Shown here piece after piece: positions 1 to 14,189 of a DNA stretch of 64,000 nt. The stretch is from Trileptium ribeirensis (taxonomy: Eukaryota; Nematoda; Enoplea; Enoplida; Thoracostomopsidae). The stretch is from positions 35,208 to 99,207 of the forward strand of contig JASANE010020350.1 in the NCBI GenBank assembly GCA_030248225.1, given 5' to 3'. The position numbers and the translations under genes are program-made. The stretch's first letter is position 1, and each line of letters opens with the position of its first letter. The notes below the pieces were generated by a model that did not search any database, was not told where the DNA came from, and worked only from the letters and a program-made list of their open reading frames with translations.

Positions 1-597
1 TTGGACTGCTTCTACTTGCTAGGATGTATTTGATTCCATCTCGCCACTACTAGTAAACACGGCATGCTGGTGGTCGGTATTTAAATACCTTTTTAGACCC
101 TAGCATTCTCAATGTACTTGCTGAGGAGCAGCGGCTCTCAGTCAAGCATAAATGCATTTCAGCGTTCTCAGACGGTTATTTCCTATGGTCATATTTATGC
201 CTTGTTTTTGATTCTATTGGAGTAAAGCACAGCAAAGATCTATAGCGGCATGCTGGCCTATATCTGTATACTTCTCAGAAGGGCATAAAACTTGGACATT
301 CAAACCGGCCACACGTTTCGAATACCACTGCGCTTACACACATCTTTTTATTTTAGAAGATGTATTATATGCAGTAAAATTTTTTATCGAAAGTACGTAT
401 CTCGAATAAAATAACAAATAATATCTTGCAAATTTAACTCTGGAACTATCGTACTTTAAACCATTTTTTGCTACTGATTTTTTACGACACGGTTGTATCC
501 CGAATTTCTCTGCCACGAACGAATTTGGACTCATTTATTTGGATCATTAAGCCTATATCAAGGAGAACTCGCTATTTAAAGCACATACAAATATACA
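1..597. other. upstream region of the first PTR gene
   Basis: AT-rich sequence with no coding signal that I can support. It should hold the promoter and 5' leader of the gene that starts at 598, but no clear TATA box or splice-leader acceptor could be fixed. The short open frames here are overlapping shadows with no codon-level support. Confidence 0.4.
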
Positions 598-3500
598 ATG
601 ATCCTTCACTGTCTGTCTAAAAATCTTCGCAAGCTGTTGTATTGGCAGGGAACTATTGTCGCAGCAAAACCAGTAATATTTTTTCTCGGCCCACTCGTGC
701 TTTCGACTGTGTTGTCGTACGGTTTCGTGTTTCGACACAAACTTTCACGAGATCAAAACGTTCGTCGACTCTATATTCCGGAGAACGGACCATCTAGCGA
801 TGCTCGACTTAGGATCGAAGCTGTATTTAAACGAGGCACATATGGATCAGACATGGACGTATTGAGTGGTTCGACATTCTCCGTAATTCTTGTCCCATCT
901 TTCGCTTCCTCCAGCAGCAACGGTGTTCCGAGAAAGGGGAGACGTAATAATTTTGCTACGATATTTGATGAAAAATTTGTAACTCAATATATTTGGCTAC
1001 GACAATCGTTGGAAGGAATCTTAGTGTTATATAACAATCAATGGGTTACCTATTCGGGAATATGCTATAAAAATTCAGCATGGAACGGCGCCTGTGCTCC
1101 AGATATTTTTAAACTGCTTACAATACACGGAATTGAAGGCTATAAAGATTTACGATATCTCAAGTACCCAGTTTCCGAAGTTCGACTTCCGACCAACACA
1201 ACAACACTTATGGAATTGTATTACAGCCTGGGTAAGTAGATATGAGCGGTTATATGTCTTGGAAGTAACACCTCTACGGTCACTGAATCATTGAAAACCA
1301 ATGGATCACTAAAACTGAACGATACGTTGATATCAAGACATTCATATTCACGTTACCTTTGTTTTACTTAGTCGGTTGCTTGCAGTGATGTAGTTTGCTT
1401 TGCAAACACAGCTGCAAGAAATTGCCAATGATTTATTGTTGTAGTGAAATAAAAAAATTGATCTACAAATGTTATTTACTATAAATATACAATTCGAAAA
1501 TAGCCTTTCCAATTAACACAGCAACTCTAAACCCGTGTTCACAATGCTTTTGATGTGATCTGCTCTGTTCCGATTCGATCATATCTGACTTGTGTTCGCA
1601 TTTTATCTGATCCGATCTATACGAGCAAACTTTACCGCTCGCATGCCCGTGTGCATGTGTTTTTCCGCATTACATCATCCGATTCGGTTCCGATAAAAGT
1701 GTGCATGCTTTTCGAATACGATCTGATTCGTATAGGATTCGAGTAGATCGAACCACATATTAGATCGCACCGGAACGGTTCACATCTCTTAGGTAGGCAT
1801 TCATCAGAAGTTTTGTTCAAATTTCTTGAATAACAATACGGTTACCGAAACCAAAAACAAGCTTATTTGAAAAGCTATAGTTCATAATGAAAATTGAAAG
1901 CTTCCACGATATCTCTAGCCTGTTATAAATATGCGATTCTCTAAACAGATGTAAGGAACTGACATTGCACGTAGTAGTAGTTTGACCAACCATTCAGACA
2001 TCGAAGCATCCCGGACGGCATAAACGGTGTGTACTAATATTGCGACTAATCTCTGAAAAATCAAAAGCTAGAATCAGAAAAGCTTTAGCTTATTCAAATC
2101 ACGTAGTAGCGGAATAATAAGTAAACAGTTATTAATTGCGTAGAATAAAAACCATAGGCTCCCAAGATCCGTCGGCATAGCGAGGATGGACATGCGCCGC
2201 AGGGTAAAGACAGGCCGTGGGAATAACCAAAGAATTTTCCGATACTGCCCAATTTTTCTTCGTAATTTTCTGCATTTCCCTGAGTTTTCTTAAAATTGTT
2301 GATATTTTGCTTGCATATAATCACTAAAATATAGCCTATAGGGGGTAACCTCCCACCGCTGTGGGACCCATTATATATTAATCAAATGACTTAAACTTTA
2401 TTTTTAGGCGGAGTCCGTACCGATAGCCAAGGCTTCATTATGGACGCCAAAGGTGCAATGATGAATTTTCATTTTCCATCGCCTCAAAGAGATAGTCACG
2501 ATGGCCACCGCAATGTTGCTTCAAACTCAAATATCAATAACAATTATAATAATAATAATAATAATAATTCAACAATTACACCACTCAAGTCTCCAATTGC
2601 ATCTGCGTTGACCAGCTTTGGTGGACGACGCGATGACGAATACTCGCTCAGCCAACTTGAGCATGCAATACGTGCATGGGAACATGCAATGCTATGGCAT
2701 TTGTCAAATTGGCGTCCGAAAGATATTGAACTCAGCTGGTTTACTCTTCGTAATTTTGAGGACGAGCTTGACATGTCGGATCGGCTATTTTCACTCGGAC
2801 CACATCTCCTAATTGTAATCCTTATTATTAGCATATTTTCGTGTTGTGTTGCGGACTGGGTATTTAGTAAGCCGTTATTAGCAGTTGGCGGTGTTATAAC
2901 ATCGTTACTATCGATTGCAAGTGGATTCGGACTATTGCTCATTATGCAAATTAGATTCGTCAACATTGTTTACATTGCACCGTTCCTGATATTGTGTAAG
3001 TTTGGCATTGTTACTTGCTTGATATTAATTATAATAATTATAATTACTATTGGGTTTACTGTGGTTCATAGCAGACATTATATAATTGTGCAAAATGTAG
3101 GTTTAAACCCTATAATTTTTAATTCAAAGATAAACATGCCCGCATACTACGTTATGATGTAGGCAAAGATCGACAAAGAAGATCACATATGAATGATACA
3201 TAGATTGGGATAAGTTCTACGAAATAAGACACAGCATAAAATATACAAATCCTGAAACCAAAACTCATCTCTAAGTTTGTATATCAGTCTCTTTATAAAC
3301 GAATCACCGTCGAATTTGGAAAACGTGACATTAATACCAAATATTGACGTTTCGCAAACTTTTCATTGAAGTCTTAGCGTCTAGGCACCGCTAACTTCAT
3401 GATATCCTAACACTTTTCTGATATACCTTAACAACTTCATGATATACGTTAACACTTTTCGGTATGACGTTAGCTGATATTTTTTATGGCAAAGTGCTTT

Positions 3501-6500
3501 TATATTTACATAACATATTGTGTGGCTATTGTCATACGTTCACAAACGTTTCACATGGTCAGTTCTCTATGCCATAGACAGCGCTGATTTTGATCTCCAA
3601 ATATATGTGTGCTGTACGGGGAAATAACCGATGTTCTACGTCATCGCATGTGCGTTTTATTTGAGGAACATGAAAACATATTTACGGTATATCTAAACCG
3701 TAATCGGAGTTTTGTTTAGTTGTAACCAATGTTGTGTTTTCAAAGTTGCTAACGATTTTATAGAACAATCACTATACTTAATCTTAGCCATATAAACTGA
3801 CAAACCTTGTAATTTTACTTTCAATGAGTATAAACGATTAAACATTCAGATGTAGTTTGGAAATAATTAGACTACAGAGTCTACATTTGATAATTTACAG
3901 CCATCGGCGTCGATGATATGTTTCTGATGCTTGCTGCGTGGCGCAAAACCGTTGGAGTATCGACGATCAAACAACGGATAGCGACAACTTTTAGGTATTT
4001 ATCTGTAATATTAGATTTTGTAATAATCTTGTCATAATTGGCTGCTTTTGAAACTTTAACTACTAATTTCGAACGAATTAACCTTTAGCTGGTCACAATA
4101 ACCGCCGTCACAATTTTCATAATCCGAGCATTTCATGCTGAGCTCATTGAGTTATTGTAAATTTCATTAAAACTCCGCTATTCCCGATTATTATCAAAAT
4201 GGATGTTATTATTTCCAAAAAATAATATTATGAAAATGTTGTAGAATGCTCGTAAAAAATATTTGAAATTTTATTTAAGTTGAGTTTGCATCTTATAAAC
4301 ATTTGCTAAATTGCTTTACGAATTATTATATCGGGATGTACCTGGAGATTCCCATGAAGACATTTAGTGAGCGATGCTTAAGAAATTAGCGATAGTTATT
4401 CTTCAACGAACCAAACTGTGCGAAATTAAATTAACATTGATATTGCTAAAAAAAATTTAGAAAATGTCAGATAATAGATTTTGGGATTATGAAATATTTG
4501 TGCCTTCTATCGTATATATATATGATTTATTGCTGGAGTCGTTACAGAGAGTGAGAGATTAGAGTTAATTTTTATTTAATAGAGCTGTTTTGTTGCTTAA
4601 GCTCGCATTTATATTAAGTCCAAGTTGGCTTAGGCGGCAACGGGTGGACGTTTTCAGGGTAAATCTTTTTGGCTATTTGGAAATTGCTCATAATTGAAAA
4701 AATTGCTATATATAATTTCCACAATAATTTGCTCATAACTGTTATTTTTTAATTTTCACAGGCAATATGGCGCGGTGGGCGGTTCAGTGACTCAGAAGTA
4801 AATGTGGGTTAGGGGGCCCGTTTATTAGCGAGTAACCATCCCCTATCCCTGTGGACACCTATGCACTAAGTGAAAATTCGGTTATCTTTACAGAAAACGG
4901 TTAAATGCTTGAAAGCTGCGTATCCTTCAATGAACGTGGCTTTATTCGACAATTATTATTGTGAAATTTCAGCGAAGCTGCAGTTTCAATCACGATTACT
5001 AGTCTGACTGATATTCTTTCGTTTGCTATCGGAACGTTCTCAGTTTTTCCGGCCGTTCGTTATTTTTGTGTCTACGCTGCAGTTAGCCTTGGTTTCTGCT
5101 ATCTATATCAGATTACATTTTTCGGCGCATGTCTTACATTTTCTGGCATACGTGAACAGCAAAATCGACATTGCTTAACTCTGATGCGAATTAAAAGTGC
5201 GGAAGATTCAAGTTAGTTTTAACAATTTCTGGTCTATAATTGTAGTGTAAGACATTACTTAGGACTGTATATATCAATATCTGCAGTCTATATTTGTTAA
5301 CCTTATGTGGTGTATAAACGTGTCATATTTGTGTTAATGAGCTTATTATTGCTATAGTTATGTTCGATGTTCATTACTGCACCTGCATTTGTAATGTACT
5401 ATATATGATCTATAAGCTGTTATATTGATACTATAACTACTGTTTAACAAATAATGTTAACAATAATTCAGAGTTTTGGCTATCGCCGTATGTTAGAGGT
5501 GATGACGAACCGAAATTTTCAAGTTCGCCTGGGCTCGGCTTGAAACTTTGAAATTCCAGCTCAGCTTGTTGCCAGTTTTTTCTACGCTCAGGTTTGCTAT
5601 GGTTCTAAAGATCCATGAGCCAAATTGTTTAGGATGGAGCTAGATTTATAAATGGATACACATGATATGATCTAACCGATGCGACAAATTAGCTCACACT
5701 TTTAAAATTATTATGTTCTGCTAATAATTGAGTTAGGCTTACGTCGGCGTAGGCTAAAACTTTATATAGCCCCTTGCCCTTCGAAAAAAGCTCCTAACTC
5801 TCTATTTTTACGCTCATGTTACTTTAAGGTAACGGAGTTATCCGTAGCTTCAGTGAAAACTTTCTAAAGCGTTATTCCCTAATATTAAATCTAAATGTAA
5901 CTTTAGATGAGGTACAGTCAAGATAATGTGAATTTAGAATACGATTCGATAACATTTAGCAAAACAATTGATCGAATACAAAATTATATTTCGCCAACCA
6001 ACAAAAACAGGTTTCTAAGAAGCGGGTGTCCTTTCTAGCAGGGACAGTGGTTTTATTCTATAAACATACCCAATTTTAGTCGAGCCTGTTAACTGGTTAC
6101 ATAGCAAAGGATCTTTGTAAGTAGATAAAAATCGGACCATATCACTAAATATTGGCCTTTAGAAATTTAATATTGATGTGGCCAGATATTGTCCTCTGAC
6201 ATCCACAGCAACACTCAGCGTATCGATTTGTTTTATTAGGCGCCGAATTGCAGTTTTGAGAGATTGGTTTTAATGATGCACATAAATGGATACTTGGTTT
6301 TCGCAAATGCAATAGAAGTATCGGCTGTGTATTGGTCGTCGATTTAGCTTAAAAAGGATTTAGGAATAAAAATTTGCTAGCAAATCATTATGTTGTAAAC
6401 GATATATGTATCCCCGAAACTGAACCTAAATTTGCTAATATTTTATCTCTTGTACTTGCTAAAAAACTTCTACAAAATCATTTCAAGCATTCCAGAATTA

Positions 6501-9500
6501 CGCATGTTTCGGCTATTTTAGAATTTGAATAATGTAAAGTAGTTAGAAATGGTCATTTAGTAGAAGAAATGGGATGAGATACAAGTTTAGAAACTGCAAT
6601 TTTAATACATGGGCAAATTCGATCTGATCTTTCGCTTATGATAAAGACGCAGTAGCGAAAAAATTTGGGTGAATGTAGGGATTAGAGCGATTATTATAAT
6701 CGTTCGGTTGAAAACCCTAGGTCACATCAAACATTAATTCGTCCGCCGCTGCGGCGTTAGTTTGATGTGTTTCACAAGAGTATCGCAATTACGTTTACCA
6801 AATTGGCCAAAAGTATACCTTTTGACGGTGGTTAGTAGCCCACGATAGTGTCCTACTAATGCCGTCATTTCATTGTGCGTTCAATTCAAAATATAACTTT
6901 ATCGACTGCTCTATTTAAAATATCAAAAATTGCTTATTTTATATATGAATTACTTGGCTAGCCCGAGCTTTTTTACTATCTTTGAAACTAAACTGCCAGT
7001 TTCAACCCAACGGTCACAGGGTAGCATCTAGTATCTGGGAGAACGTGACAGAGTACCATCTTGGAACCAATGTACGGTGTGCATGCCGGTTACCAAAAGT
7101 TTATGTACATATCTGTTTGACCAACTTGGTAGATTTGATGGGGGTAGGCCCCCTTGTCCGTCCCCAGACATATTTCTTTATATGCATATATACATGATTA
7201 ACCAATTGGACTTCATATGGTGTGCGCCCAACAAATTTCTATGAGATTACACTAATGATTGACCAACTTGGAATTTTTCTGACGAGACCACCTGCGTAGC
7301 CTTCAGCAAACGTATAATTCCTGGGGACGTGTTCCCCATCTCTCACGGTGTGTCCATGACTGCTAAATTACGTATAAATATCGCCAAGTATATATTACCA
7401 AACATTTGCACTAATTATATGATGTTAATAAGATTGCATAAAATCTACCTACCAATTGTATTTAGGAATACCAAAATTGAATAAAAATATAATGTTGAAA
7501 CATAGTTAGTGTATGATCAGGCAACATTAGCTAAATTTAAACAATATCTTTGACGATATTATTGTACGAGCCGGCCCCGCTGGACTTGTTTCGAAGATGG
7601 TCGGTTTGGTTCGGCTTGGTTGGGATTTATTCCGAACCGAGTCTTAAACACAACTTTTCACCTTTACCATGTTTCAAGGCACTCAAACTTTTTGCTCAAA
7701 TTTTGATCAAAATTTGAGCTCAAATTTTGATCAAAATGTGAAAGAATCTTTTTGCATTTTTGATAAGTTTGAATGTGTGAACACTGCTCAAACTGTTTGG
7801 ATATCCTTGTAGCCAATGATCGACGACATTCATACTTGAAAAAGTTTGAGCTCAAATTTTGTTCGCAAATTTTAAAATATCGCAATTTTTTGTTAAAAAT
7901 TACCGTCAAAATTTGATCAAAATTCGAGCAAAAAGTTTGAGCTCAAAATTTGAGCAAAAAGTTTGAGCATGTGAACACGCCTTTAGATCGATATGGGTGT
8001 ACAATGGCTGACGGTACTGCGCAAATAATTATACCAGTCCATTTTTGTTGCGGTATAAAAAAAGCAATGTCTACTACTACAGGTAGCAATATTTCACAGC
8101 AGCGTAAAACATAAGATTTGGCCATTAAAATGTAGAGCAAAGTTGGAAACACGTCTATAAGCCTCATGATTGTGAGATATGCCCTGATGCCTACAAGGCG
8201 GCACAATCACATATATTAGCAGTCTGGCCTAATAGTCATTAGCGTGCATTTTACAGTGATGAGTCATCGTGCTCAAAACGTCCTGCATCGCGTAATCCTC
8301 TATGAGAAGAGACTAAAGCCACGTTGGTCTACGGCTTCCAAATGAAAAATGATTACGTGTCCGCTTTTAAGGTAGCATTGTCTCCGTCTGGAAATGGCAT
8401 CCATTTAACGTTTCTGCTTAGGCAAATATGACGTCTAATTCCATGAAATGGAAGATCAGCATAAGCACCTCAGCAATAACTTGATGATTTTGTCGATACT
8501 TTTCAATGTATAACATATTACGATGCCTTTTAATTGGCTAGTATCTATATACAAAGCCTGCATGCGTATATACTTTGTATATGTTTGCAAGCTTGCATCG
8601 TGTTGCAAAGACATTTTAGGACCAAGACGGCCCTTACGCTTAAAAGTATAAGCTGCCTCAAGATGCTGTTCTCAGACGGTTAGGTTGTTAGGCTCACTTT
8701 ATTTTTTTATATATCTGTGATAGCCGGTTATTTACAGAAATGTTTATCATAAATAAATCAATCATTTCCAACTAATAGAGGCGAAACGTACACAAATTTT
8801 GTTCCGAAGCAGAGCTGCAGATTGATTTTCGCCGACCGAGACAGTACTGTGATATTTATATATTTTGTGAGCTTTTTACCGAAATGGAACCATGTTATAG
8901 CAAAATTTGACCCAATTTGTGCAACCAAACCTAAGTTATAAGTTATTAGTATCTTACGATAATTATAAAATATTAGAAATTAAAGAAATGTGGACAAATG
9001 TTGATTAAAACAGGTAGCGATGTACGTTTTCCAGTACAAGTTTCTTGCTTCAGGATCTATCAACGTATGGTATCGCTTGTTTTGCACTGGTGGCGACAGC
9101 TCTTCAAGTCAAAATCATACAATTTGTCAAGTGCACCACGAAGCAACAGCACACTTAAAGCTGAACGGAACAATCTCGATTAGCTCTGACGAGGCTTCTG
9201 GTACGACAACAAACAGTCAAGCACCGTTTCATTTGTATCAGGATCCAACTTTCACGTCACCACATCATTCGTCCTCAGAAACAAAATATGATGGCTGCGA
9301 ACGGCGGCAAAATCGCAGCGTCGACAAACGAAAATCAGTTGACAAGATCGGCGGTGGAACCTGTGATTCAAGACAGCGAGAACGGTCCATGTCAAAACCT
9401 CGCCGTCGCAAAGCCACACGCATACAACCTTTACTAACAATATTTTGTCATCGCTACTACGCACCGTTCCTAAGTCAACGCTATTCAAAGTTGCTGGTCG

Positions 9501-11656
9501 GAATTTCGTACGTAGCATATATTGTAATTGCAGTTAGCGGATGGACACAACTTGCGGTCGGTCTCAATTATGCCCAACTGCTGCCGGACAATGCTCGAAG
9601 CAAACTATATTTGCTACGATTCGGCGAATATTTTACCGACTATGGCTCACCGTTAGAAATTACAATTCACAACAGCGATTTGGATTATAGCGACTCAGGC
9701 GTTCAAGAACAGCTAGTTCGCTTTGTCAATCGCTTTCAATTTACTTACTACACCACGTCTGCTTCGTTTTGGCTTGCCGACTACCTAATATACTTGGAAC
9801 GAACACGGCCGCCACGTCAACATCCAATTCGATCGCCACATTTTGAGCAAATTTTACAGCAAAAATTTCTTACCGACCCGACCTATTCCCATTACGCGGA
9901 TCATATTGCATGGAAATCACCGCCGGCCATCAATTTATCGCTTGTCGCATCACAAACTAACGCTCGACCACCGGTGATTGCTGCAACGAGATTCCTTGTC
10001 GGAGTTCGTAGCTTACGCTATGGACACGAGCAAGCATTTCGAAATTTGATTTTTAAAATCATCGAAGACGCCAACGAAGCAGGTATTACAACGACGGCGA
10101 GCGGACAAAAAGCATCGCGCTATAGTCTTAGTGTTTTTCATCGAACGTTTCCAGTTGCTGAGCAGCAAAATGCAATCATACCGTCGACAGTGAAAACAGT
10201 CCTTGCAGCTACGGTATCGATGCTCGTCGTCGCTTTTGCATTTATTCCAAATCTAGTTTGTTCGGTTTGTGTTGCAATTGCTATTATTTCAACTAATATC
10301 GGTGTTATCGGATTGATGACTTTACTCTCGATTCATCTCGATATTATATCGATGATTACAATTTTGATGTCGGTTGGAATCTCGGTCGATTTTATTGCTC
10401 ATATTTCGTACTATTTCGTTACGTCGTTGAGTTCGGAGAGTGCAAATGCTCAGTGGGATCTTGCTGGCACTCGTGCTCAGGAAGTACTTCAGTATCTCGG
10501 TACACCGATTTTACAAGGCGCATGTTCGTCGGTTTTTGGAATGCTGGTATTACTTGCTATACCTGCCTACATGATACGAGCTTTTGTACAAACGCTACTG
10601 TTGGTGATTATTCTTGGCTTATACCATGGTCTTGTACTTCTACCAATATTGCTTACTATATTTCTGAATAAAACAAAGCAAATTTCGTCTAATAAAAGCC
10701 TTGCTTCAACTTCAAGATCAGATGCGTGTCGTAGTAAGCGTAATGAACAAACTATTAACAACTTAGCGCCGACTGATTACGTTGTTGATGATAAACATCA
10801 GCCGAAGCAAGGAAAAATTAATGTCTCAAGTAGTGGTTTCGACATTTCCATTACACCATGTTCAGGATTAGTTTTTGCAGAAAACTCTACTGCCTGTCAC
10901 GCAGTTGCCAATAATGACAACACCACGTTCGGTAAAAGTTTTGTCGGCGGACCACATTTTATGGAAGGCTCCTGCTACATGATTCGTAATAATAATATTG
11001 TTGAGCTAATAAATAGTCTACCTGCTGCTCCTTTGTGTCATCAAAAGTCAAATGGATCAAACGTTCGACGCCCAGACCTGAACTATAATCATGGCCCTAA
11101 ATCGCCTGCGGGATCTTCCGTAGACTATTCCTCAACGATCTATTCTCTACCTCGCTCAACTTCAGCTGACTCAAACAACGGCGGTAGTTGTACAGAACAA
11201 GCCATGGATGCCCCGTTTCAACACTCACCGCCACCTTCAACTGTTGTTGACATCCAGTCTTTCTACAGTCCTGAGCCTGTGTCTGCCGGTTCTACATTGC
11301 TTTCCGAAGCATCGAACAGTAGTCATCGAAGTCATGATTGTGAGCCGGGTTGTGCCCACACACGTTTAAATATTCAAGATAATATCCTTAGTGGAATCTC
11401 TGCGTCCGAATCTGTGTCAGATAGTGCACGGCCAAAAAACTGTAGACTTAGAAATTGTAATCAACCAAATGTAAGCCCCAAGAGCACAGGAGATAACGAT
11501 ATTAAATACATTCGTCATAGCAGCTGCACCAGCGGTAGTGCGAGTGAAACTGACGGAACGACATCGTGTGTGTCAAAATCGTCGCAATCTGCTCACAGTT
11601 CCGCAAGCCAAAGCACGGCAGGTAGTCAAAAGCGGTTGAAAAAATACAAAAATTAG
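598..11656 (+). CDS. Patched-related (PTR) sterol-sensing-domain membrane protein, five exons
   Basis: The exons are 598..1231, 2408..2995, 3901..3994, 4973..5211 and 9054..11656. All junctions are GT..AG and phase-matched, and they sum to 1386 codons (1385 aa). Order: TM1 at about residues 20-44; a first extracellular loop with the Cys pattern CYKNSAWNGAC; an Asn-rich tract near 250-266; a sterol-sensing bundle (TM2-6, about 345-510) carrying GVDDMFLMLAAWRKT; TM7 near 664-682; a second loop; a TM8-12 bundle with VGISVDF near 963; and a Ser-rich disordered tail of about 330 residues. This is the full two-bundle RND/Patched architecture. In nematodes PTR proteins act at apical and cuticle-forming membranes and are thought to move sterols or lipids using a cation gradient; the substrate here is unknown. 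The start is the ATG at 598, before the first membrane helix. The tail is longer than usual for PTRs. The family call is secure; the orthologue is not. Confidence 0.9.
3901..3994 (+). CDS. PTR exon 3 (TM4 motif exon)
   Basis: This short exon of the gene at 598-11656 follows an acceptor ending TTTACAG and ends before GTATTT. It completes a codon split after exon 2 (phase 1) and encodes SIGVDDMFLMLAAWRKT and the start of the following loop. The two adjacent Asp residues are the signature of TM4 in Patched/PTR proteins and belong to the proposed ion-relay site. It leaves phase 2 for exon 4. Confidence 0.9.
4973..5211 (+). CDS. PTR exon 4 (rest of sterol-sensing domain)
   Basis: The exon lies between an AATTTCAG acceptor and a GTTAGT donor, entering in phase 2 and leaving in phase 1. 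It encodes SITITSLTDILSFAIGTF, a TM5 sequence nearly invariant in nematode PTRs, then TM6 and YQITFFGACLTFSGIR. The next exon, at 9054, restores the frame exactly and continues with WYRLFCTGG, as in other PTRs, so no exon seems to be missing across the 3.8-kb intron. Confidence 0.9.
6721..6772. other. GC-rich hairpin inside an intron
   Basis: The outer arms CACATCAAAC and GTTTGATGTG are exact inverted repeats. Between them is a second nested palindrome, CGCCGCTGCGGCG. The GC content contrasts sharply with the AT-rich intron around it. It may be the remnant of a very small inverted-repeat element or a structured RNA; nothing shows which. Confidence 0.5.
7676..7983 (-). mobile_element. MITE, family A copy 1
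   Basis: About 308 bp, built of inverted TTTTTGCTCAAATTTTGATC-type arms. It ends in GTGAACACGCCTT; the left end is shortened to AAGGC then ACTCAAAC. The interior matches the copies at 19966-20243 and 30789-31090 (for example the ATATCCTTG and GACGGTAAT-like blocks, here in reverse orientation). There is no coding capacity, so it depends on a transposase elsewhere. It sits in the last intron of the first PTR gene. Confidence 0.8.
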
Positions 11657-14189
11657 TTGTGGCAACATAAAATCCAAAAGAAAATTGGGGTGTTCACAAA
11701 TTCAGGCCATCTACACTTGGTATAAAGATTGACATAATAGCGGTGACATGAAATATGCATCGAGTTAAAAAAGAATTCTGTAAACATATGAATTATCATA
11801 AATAATAATGAACAATAATTGCATGTTTAACAGGATGTTTGCCATAAGGTAATCTGGAGTTTATTCAAACATATCTATGATGCAGCTTCTGGTGTAACTT
11901 GTTGTTCAAACTTAACGTACTGATCGACATCAGCTTAGTAGTAATCTTGACAATTCCGAGCTCAAATTGTTGATCATCTTTATTGCAGAATGAGTTCAGT
12001 CCGCTTCAAAGTCAACACATGGATGGATGGGTTTGAAAATTTTGGTGTTCATGCCTTTGATTTACCATTATATGACAGTTATGCATCATTTACAATAAGA
12101 TGAGTGCGCATGGTCCTAATTATGTCACACGTTCAAATGGGCTAGCTACTATGTCACGCATACAGTCCAGCTCGACTATTAAAATTTTGAATAGCCTAGC
12201 TAGGCTATGCATTTGTCATCGAGTGTCGAGCCGGACTGTGCTTTTGTCACGAAGTGTTCAGCTGAGCCCTATAACTTAAGCCAGAAACTATTTAGTCCGC
12301 GAACTTTATGTTTTACTATACGTATCTAAATAATACCCCAAAAGCGGCATACAGCTTAAAACGTTAATTTTGTATATTAAAACAAACATACAACTTAGTA
12401 TGTATCATAGTTTAGGTAGCGATCTCCAATATTTAAGATTGTAATGCTTGTTTTGCTGCTACCCCAGTCTGCCTGCTCAAATTCGATCACCTCTGTCATA
12501 AAATTAAGCTATACCCATTTGTTCAACTCATTGGAAGCCGTTTAGTAAGAAATTTGAGCCTTGACTGTATGAACTTAATATTTCAATGGCTGCAACAATA
12601 ATGTATATAATAAGCACTATATGGATTGGATTATGCAAAATTAGTATACATTATTGTCCTCGTCTGTCCATTGTTTAAAGATGGAGAACGTAAAACATAA
12701 AATCAAAACGCAGATACTTATAAATACATATATATTTACATATATGTGTGTCGAAGGTCCGTTGGCTTAGGCGGTAGACTGATGGCGGGGAGGGGGCCAT
12801 TGGGGGTGCTCAGGAAAGGCACGGAGGGGCGTCAGGTAAACATCCGTCGACATTTTTGCCAATTTTACCCTAATTTTTGCCAATATTTGCTAAAATTTTT
12901 CGTGAGACATTGGTGTGCGGCAAGAGGGGTGTGGGAGGTAGGGGCTACGGAGCCTCCAAAGACAAATTTTGCTTGCGGGTTCGACCTTTCGGTTTAACCT
13001 CCGTGCAAATAGCGACACCTATCATATTATTACAGCGCGTAGCCTTTTACCCAAAGACTATAATTGCTCAAACCATGTTAGAGGCAAATTTGCGGGCCGT
13101 GCAAGGAGAATCCTCGAATGGGAACACACAGATGCGTGAGAGTAGAAAACGTGAAAACAATATGACAACACCTGAAAGTGTAACCTAATATTTCCACTAC
13201 CTAGGTTAGAGAACGACAGGGCAAACTTTAGACAATTCTTTGGGTTGCCATTACATTTTTGGATGAAATTTATATTGTGTTAAATTGTGTTAAATATATA
13301 TTTCTCTTCTCTCTACATAACGGCAAAATGGTAGTGGTTGATTCTTTCGGCTCATAAAATAGCTATGTATACTAGAAAATCAAGTGAATCAAATATTGTA
13401 ATCAAGTAAAGTGAACAACAGCAAATTGCGCAGCGAGTTAATGTTATTCAGGGACAGGTTTTTGTGACAGATTGGTAAATTTTCATAATTGAGTAAAAGA
13501 TTTGGGGCATGTGGTTCCTGACTACTAATTTGAGTGATAACCGAGAAATCGTTTGCCGAAATCGGACTATTACATGAGTTTCGATGTTGGTAAATTGCCG
13601 AATTTTGTAATTGGGCCTTGTTTAGCGTTTAAATTGATTGGCGATATTTAATTCACTTTGATTTTCTTGTGTTTTACCTATGTATACTGTTTTTCTCTCC
13701 TAAGAGAAGCGTGTGCATGTCGACTAAATCTGATTTTGAGGTATTTAAGATTTAGTGTTCATCTGGTGCCATTGGAGAAATGAAATGAAATTTTGATTTT
13801 GTTGATAAACGAAATCGCATTTTTGTCTGGATATAGCAGCGGTTGTTTGTCTTGGAACGGCAATTTTATTTATTGTATATATATGATTATTATAAATAGG
13901 AGCGGAGTCTTATATTGTTAATTTGGACAAAAAACATATTAATCTGAGAAGAGCCATACAATATACACAGATGTTAAAAATCTGACAGTTTTGTGTAACT
14001 CCGGCATGTGAAATTTATAAATTCAGACTATATATTAAGCTGTCATGTATAACAGATAATGACATTTATGTTGGTATGACTTGAAATTGTAATTTTTGTG
14101 GTTATCTCCGTTCACGAACAGAGCAAAAAAGTGTTCACATTAATGCACAAAACAAATGTATTTATAGCGATTTGTAAACTTCGAAGCCA

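Larger units (their letters stand above)
5212..9053 (+). other. 3.8-kb intron of the first PTR gene
   Basis: Non-coding intron between exons 4 and 5. It holds a small hairpin near 6721-6772 and a MITE at 7676-7983. The remaining sequence is AT-rich and shows no exon that keeps the reading phase. Confidence 0.6.

Noticed and set aside
1530..1800. Region rich in GATC/ATTCG motifs with open frames on both strands in the first PTR intron
   Set aside because: It looked palindromic, but when I compared the two halves by eye they did not align convincingly; the frames are short and lie inside a well-supported intron.
12740..13190. G-rich patch with two overlapping plus frames
   Set aside because: Composition resembles other G-rich patches (4630-4860, 36560-36830, 60050-60320), so it is probably a diffuse repeat; no protein similarity and the frames have poor composition. 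A repeat family could not be proved by eye.
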